Below, in pieces: positions 61,211 to 64,000 of a stretch of 64,000 nucleotides of DNA. The notes beneath the pieces are model-generated. The model searched no databases and was not told the origin of the DNA. It was given only the letters and a program-made list of their open reading frames with translations. The DNA is taken from positions 62,001-126,000 of the forward strand of contig CAZAPG010000009.1 of NCBI GenBank assembly GCA_964486935.1, read 5' to 3'. The stretch is from CAZAPG01 sp964486935. Its GTDB lineage: Bacteria > Chloroflexota > Anaerolineae > 4572-78 > J111. The translations under genes were made by a program, and so were the position numbers. The stretch's first letter is position 1. Each line of letters begins with the position of its first letter.

Positions 61211-61910
61211 CCTCTAACTCGGCCAGGGCTTCTTCTAAAAACCAGGTCACTTCGTTGACGCGCGGCAGGGCCACTTCTAGCTGGTCGAGCGCGCTGTCTA
61301 AAATTTGGAGCAGCGGTTCGTTGTGGCCGCTGCCCGCCCGAACCCGCGCCAGCCGCAGCCGGCGAATGGCCTCGTTGAGGTTGGGCTGGCCGTAAAGCTG
61401 GTCAACCGCGCTGTAAATCAGGTCGGTCAGGCTGTCGGGCAGAGGGTCCAGCCGGGCGGCTGCTTCGCCGGCCTGTTTGGGGCCGGAGAAGGTACGCTGG
61501 CTCACCGGCCCGGCTTCCTTGCTCCAGGCGTCGCCATAGCTGGCTTTCATGCCATCAAAATTGCCGTTAAAGTAAACGTAAACGTGCTGATTCCACAGCA
61601 CCGTGTTGACGGCGTCGTACACTTGGTCGGGGTCGGGGCTGTGGGCAATCAACTTGCCGTGCAGCGGTTCAAAATCCTCATCCTCTTCCGGCGAAATGAT
61701 AAAGGCCAGCCACTCGTTGGGGAAAATTCTGGCAATCTCCTCAATCAGGGGCAGTCGCTCAAGCTCAGTCATGGTGTTGTAGGGACAACCGCAGTCGCAA
61801 TCGCCGCCGCACTGGCCGGGCGCGCGGCAGGCCGTGCGCTTGGTAAACGGCTCGGCGTACCAGTTTTCGGGCAAGGACAGCCGCCCCCTCCCGTTTTCTT
61901 CCCCGGACAT
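61200..61910 (-). CDS. Hypothetical protein with a cysteine-rich N-terminus
   Basis: Starting at the ATG at 61910 it has 236 residues; no good ribosome-binding site is seen, and a GTG about 20 codons upstream is an alternative. Near residue 30 lies TACRAPGQCGGDCDCGCPYN, six cysteines in about 20 residues, which could hold an iron-sulfur cluster or zinc. The rest (LIEEIARIFPNEWLAFIISP, then VYFNGNFDGMKASYGD) is soluble and acidic. I do not recognise a family. Confidence 0.65.
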   Translation of the reverse strand: MSGEENGRGRLSLPENWYAEPFTKRTACRAPGQCGGDCDCGCPYNTMTELERLPLIEEIARIFPNEWLAFIISPEEDEDFEPLHGKLIAHSPDPDQVYDAVNTVLWNQHVYVYFNGNFDGMKASYGDAWSKEAGPVSQRTFSGPKQAGEAAARLDPLPDSLTDLIYSAVDQLYGQPNLNEAIRRLRLARVRAGSGHNEPLLQILDSALDQLEVALPRVNEVTWFLEEALAELEVGN

Positions 61911-62025
61911 GCCGGTTTGCAGAGGAATGACATTATTGGCGTCAAAAAAATTAGATGTCAAACGTTTCACCTTGCTTCCAAATTTGGCAGTTATTATACG
62001 CCCTGGTTGAATAAAAATCAACAAA

Positions 62026-62056
62026 CCCAAATTTGGGACAGACCCAAATTTGGGCG
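62026..62056. repeat. Fragment of the dispersed ~100-bp repeat
   Basis: CCCAAATTTGGGACAGACCC followed by AAATTTGGGCG matches the ACAGACCC end of the element at 9119-9224 and then repeats its inner word. The G-rich core is missing, so it is a remnant. Confidence 0.65.
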
Positions 62057-62065
62057 TCGGCCTTT

Positions 62066-62094
62066 TTCTCAGAACGTAGCGCCGGTGGTAGAAT
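62066..62094 (+). promoter_or_regulatory. Promoter of the aminotransferase gene
   Basis: TTCTCA (62066-62071) and TGG-TAGAAT (TAGAAT at 62089-62094) are 17 bp apart, an extended -10 promoter, 30 bp before the start codon. Confidence 0.5.
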
Positions 62095-62124
62095 AGAGAC
62101 AAATTTTTTGAAAGGGACTCTATT

Positions 62125-63282
62125 ATGACCTATCTGGCCCGGCGCATCAGCCAATTTGGCACCACCATTTTTACCGAAATGACCAACCTGGCCAATCAGT
62201 ATCAGGCGGTCAATCTGGGGCAGGGCTTTCCCGACTTTCCCGGCCCGGATTTTCTCAAGCAGGCCGCCATCCGGGCCATCGAGGGCGATATCAACCAGTA
62301 CGCCCCCAGCAGCGGCCGGCCGGCGTTGCGCCAGGCTATTGCCCAAAAAATGGAGTGCTTTGCCGGCATGTCGGTTAATCCCGATACCGAGGTTGTTGTT
62401 ACCTGCGGGGCCACCGAGGCTATTTTTGCCGCCGTGTTGGGGCTGGTCAACCCCGGCGACGAGGTGATTATTTTTGAGCCGTACTACGATTCTTACGTGC
62501 CGGCGGTGCAGATTGCCGGCGGCGTGCCTCGCTTTTACACCCTGCGCCCGCCCGATTGGTCAATTGACCGGGCCGAACTGGCCGGGCTGTTTAATGAAAA
62601 AACCCGGCTGATTCTGGTCAACACGCCGCACAACCCAACCGGCAAGGTTTACGCCCAGGCAGAACTGCAACTGATTGCCGACCTGTGCCGGCAGCATAAC
62701 GTTATTGCCGTAACCGACGAAGTCTATGAACATATCATTTTTGACAATTGCCGGCACATTAGCCTGGCTACCCTGCCGGGCATGGCCGAGCGAACCATTA
62801 CCATCTCCAGCGCCGGTAAAACCTTTAGCATGACCGGCTGGAAAGTGGGCTGGGCCGTAGCCCGGCCAGAGCTGGTGCAGGCCGTCGCCAAAGTTCACCA
62901 GTTTACGGTTTTCAGCGGGGCCGCGCCCTTGCAAGAAGGGGTGGCCGGCGCGCTGCAAAGTTCTCTGGATTATTACGACGAGTTGGCGGCGACCTATCAG
63001 GCCAATCGCGATTTTTTGGCCGAGGCGCTGCTGGAAGCCGGCATGACCCCCTTCACTCCCAAAGGAACCTATTTTATCATGGTCGATATCAGCCAGCTTG
63101 GTTTTGCCAGTGATGTTGAATTTTGCCGTCATTTAACCACCCAGGTGGGCGTTGCCGCCATTCCGCCCAGCGCCTTTTACCACAACCCCGCCGATGGCGC
63201 AACGCTGGCCCGTTTTGCCTTTTGTAAAACTCGCCAGGCGCTAGAAGAGGCCGCCCGCCGATTAGTCAAACTAAAAAGCTAA
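62125..63282 (+). CDS. Class I/II aminotransferase, kynurenine/methionine transaminase type
   Basis: The 385-residue PLP enzyme has the fold type I marks NLGQGFPDFPGP, NTPHNPTGKVY, DEVYEHIIFD and the PLP lysine K232 in SSAGKTFSMTGWKVGW, with FAFCKT near the end. This sequence style matches the YbdL/CCBL (kynurenine-oxoglutarate and methionine transaminase) subgroup. A link with kynA 50 kb away is possible but not shown. GAAAGGGA precedes the start. Confidence 0.9.
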   Translation: MTYLARRISQFGTTIFTEMTNLANQYQAVNLGQGFPDFPGPDFLKQAAIRAIEGDINQYAPSSGRPALRQAIAQKMECFAGMSVNPDTEVVVTCGATEAIFAAVLGLVNPGDEVIIFEPYYDSYVPAVQIAGGVPRFYTLRPPDWSIDRAELAGLFNEKTRLILVNTPHNPTGKVYAQAELQLIADLCRQHNVIAVTDEVYEHIIFDNCRHISLATLPGMAERTITISSAGKTFSMTGWKVGWAVARPELVQAVAKVHQFTVFSGAAPLQEGVAGALQSSLDYYDELAATYQANRDFLAEALLEAGMTPFTPKGTYFIMVDISQLGFASDVEFCRHLTTQVGVAAIPPSAFYHNPADGATLARFAFCKTRQALEEAARRLVKLKS

Positions 63283-63300
63283 ACGCAAAGGAATAAACAA

Positions 63301-63702
63301 ATGAGAAGTATCCAAATATCCGCCCATTGGACCGGCGAAGCCCTGAATTTTGCCGGAACTGACACGCGGGGCAACGAAGTTCTCATGGGCAAAAGCGCGT
63401 TATCCCCCAGCCAGATGCTGTTGCTGGGGCTGGCCGGCTGCACCGGTATGGATGTCGTCAGCATTTTGCAGAAGAAACGCCAGCAAGTGACCGGCGTTGA
63501 GGTACAGGTAACGGCCCAACAACCCGATGATTACCCTCGCCCCTATCAGGTTATTGAAATTGCCTTTAATATTCAGGGCAAAGATATTGACCCGGCGGCG
63601 GTGGCCCGCGCTATCGAGTTATCTGAAACAAAATATTGCGTGGCGGGCCAAACGCTGCAAAACCGGGTTGAAATAAAAACATCCTTTACCGTTTCCGGGT
63701 AA
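63301..63702 (+). CDS. OsmC/Ohr-family protein
   Basis: The 133-residue protein has the two conserved cysteines of OsmC/Ohr peroxidases, C47 in LGLAGCTGMDV and C113 in ETKYCVAGQTL. It belongs to the shorter YhfA-like branch. It probably reduces organic peroxides or handles another electrophile. It starts 18 bp after the aminotransferase and is likely cotranscribed. Confidence 0.9.
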   Translation: MRSIQISAHWTGEALNFAGTDTRGNEVLMGKSALSPSQMLLLGLAGCTGMDVVSILQKKRQQVTGVEVQVTAQQPDDYPRPYQVIEIAFNIQGKDIDPAAVARAIELSETKYCVAGQTLQNRVEIKTSFTVSG

Positions 63703-63711
63703 CACCCGTTT

Positions 63712-64000
63712 ATGGGGCAAAAGCTGTCAACCTCTAAACAAATTGGCGGAACCGTTGGGCTATATTTGCTGTGGCTGCTGCTGGCTGTGCTGTGGGCTGT
63801 GGTTGCCTTTCAGGTTCAAACCACGCTGTTGTACCTTGGTCTGGTGGTTGTCCAAACCCCAGAAATTCGGCCAACCGGCTGGAACACCGCGACCATCTCC
63901 GGCATCAACCGCTGCACTTTTCTGGTTTTGGGCGCGCTCTGGCTGGGGGTTGTGGTGTTTACCGAAAGGTATTTGCGCGAAGGTCTTGAGCAAAACCGGT
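63712..64000 (+). CDS. Membrane protein, truncated by the window edge
   Basis: An ATG at 63712, ten bases after the OsmC stop, opens a frame that continues to the window end (96 codons). It shows two hydrophobic helices (about 14-35 and 68-86) with a loop PEIRPTGWNTATISGINRCT between them. No family is recognised. It probably belongs to the transcript of the two genes before it. Confidence 0.7.
   Translation, partial: MGQKLSTSKQIGGTVGLYLLWLLLAVLWAVVAFQVQTTLLYLGLVVVQTPEIRPTGWNTATISGINRCTFLVLGALWLGVVVFTERYLREGLEQNR

Overview
The window looks like chromosomal DNA of a free-living Chloroflexota bacterium, probably Anaerolineae-like. I infer this from the mix of genes rather than from a marker gene: large AAA/TPR regulators, a kinase-STAND-WD40 pair, TPTPTP-type extracellular linkers, a DnaQ-DinG fusion, class I FBPase, a histone H1-like Hc1 protein and PA14 surface proteins. 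There is no rRNA, no convincing tRNA, no CRISPR array and no intact transposase. Base composition looks even and codon use is uniform.

Layout. 1-4110: a huge SARP/AAA/TPR regulator fused to a peptide-binding domain (minus strand, cut by the left edge), diverging from a 73-residue protein across a block of phased GACG repeats. 4127-10330: DUF983 protein, a soluble-adenylyl-cyclase-like giant, then a tight run of three small proteins ending in arfB. 10342-17764: MFS transporter, kynA, typA, an orphan FtsX-type permease and a fused pair of gene relics. 17868-23230: Hc1, clpB, a DnaJ/CbpA protein and two small membrane proteins. 23288-32440: lysA, a MarR-GNAT/EamA pair, Lrp and LysR regulators, a ParB-like/DUF2917 overlap, DinB, a PanE-like reductase, a second EamA exporter and a second chimeric relic. 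32486-43200: two paralogous giant receptors (kinase, STAND NTPase, one membrane helix, WD40 repeats) with different DNA-binding modules, separated by a c-type cytochrome lipoprotein. 43397-49882: gdhA with a leader ORF, a cysteine-rich protein, efp-dinG and a cyclic-nucleotide-binding protein behind a structured leader. 49981-64000: surface and membrane proteins, a leaderless BMP-type binding protein, fbp, HNH nuclease, deacetylase, a triple-repeat HARP-like protein, lipA, an aminotransferase, OsmC and a truncated membrane protein.

How it fits together. Much of the window is signal transduction: a cyclase and a separate cyclic-nucleotide-binding protein could be two parts of one cAMP pathway; the two kinase-WD40 receptors and the SARP-SBP protein each put sensor and DNA-binding domain in one chain. 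Housekeeping pieces cover proteostasis and translation (clpB, DnaJ, arfB, typA, efp) and central metabolism (gdhA, fbp, lysA, lipA).

The noncoding DNA is unusually rich. There are several dispersed palindromic repeat families, two of which lie in frame inside the first kinase gene; a 41-nt fully paired three-way junction sits just before the ribosome-binding site of the cNMP-binding gene; and there are phased repeats upstream of the SARP gene. These three are the best candidates for undescribed biology here. All assignments rest on reading motifs by eye; no database search was run.
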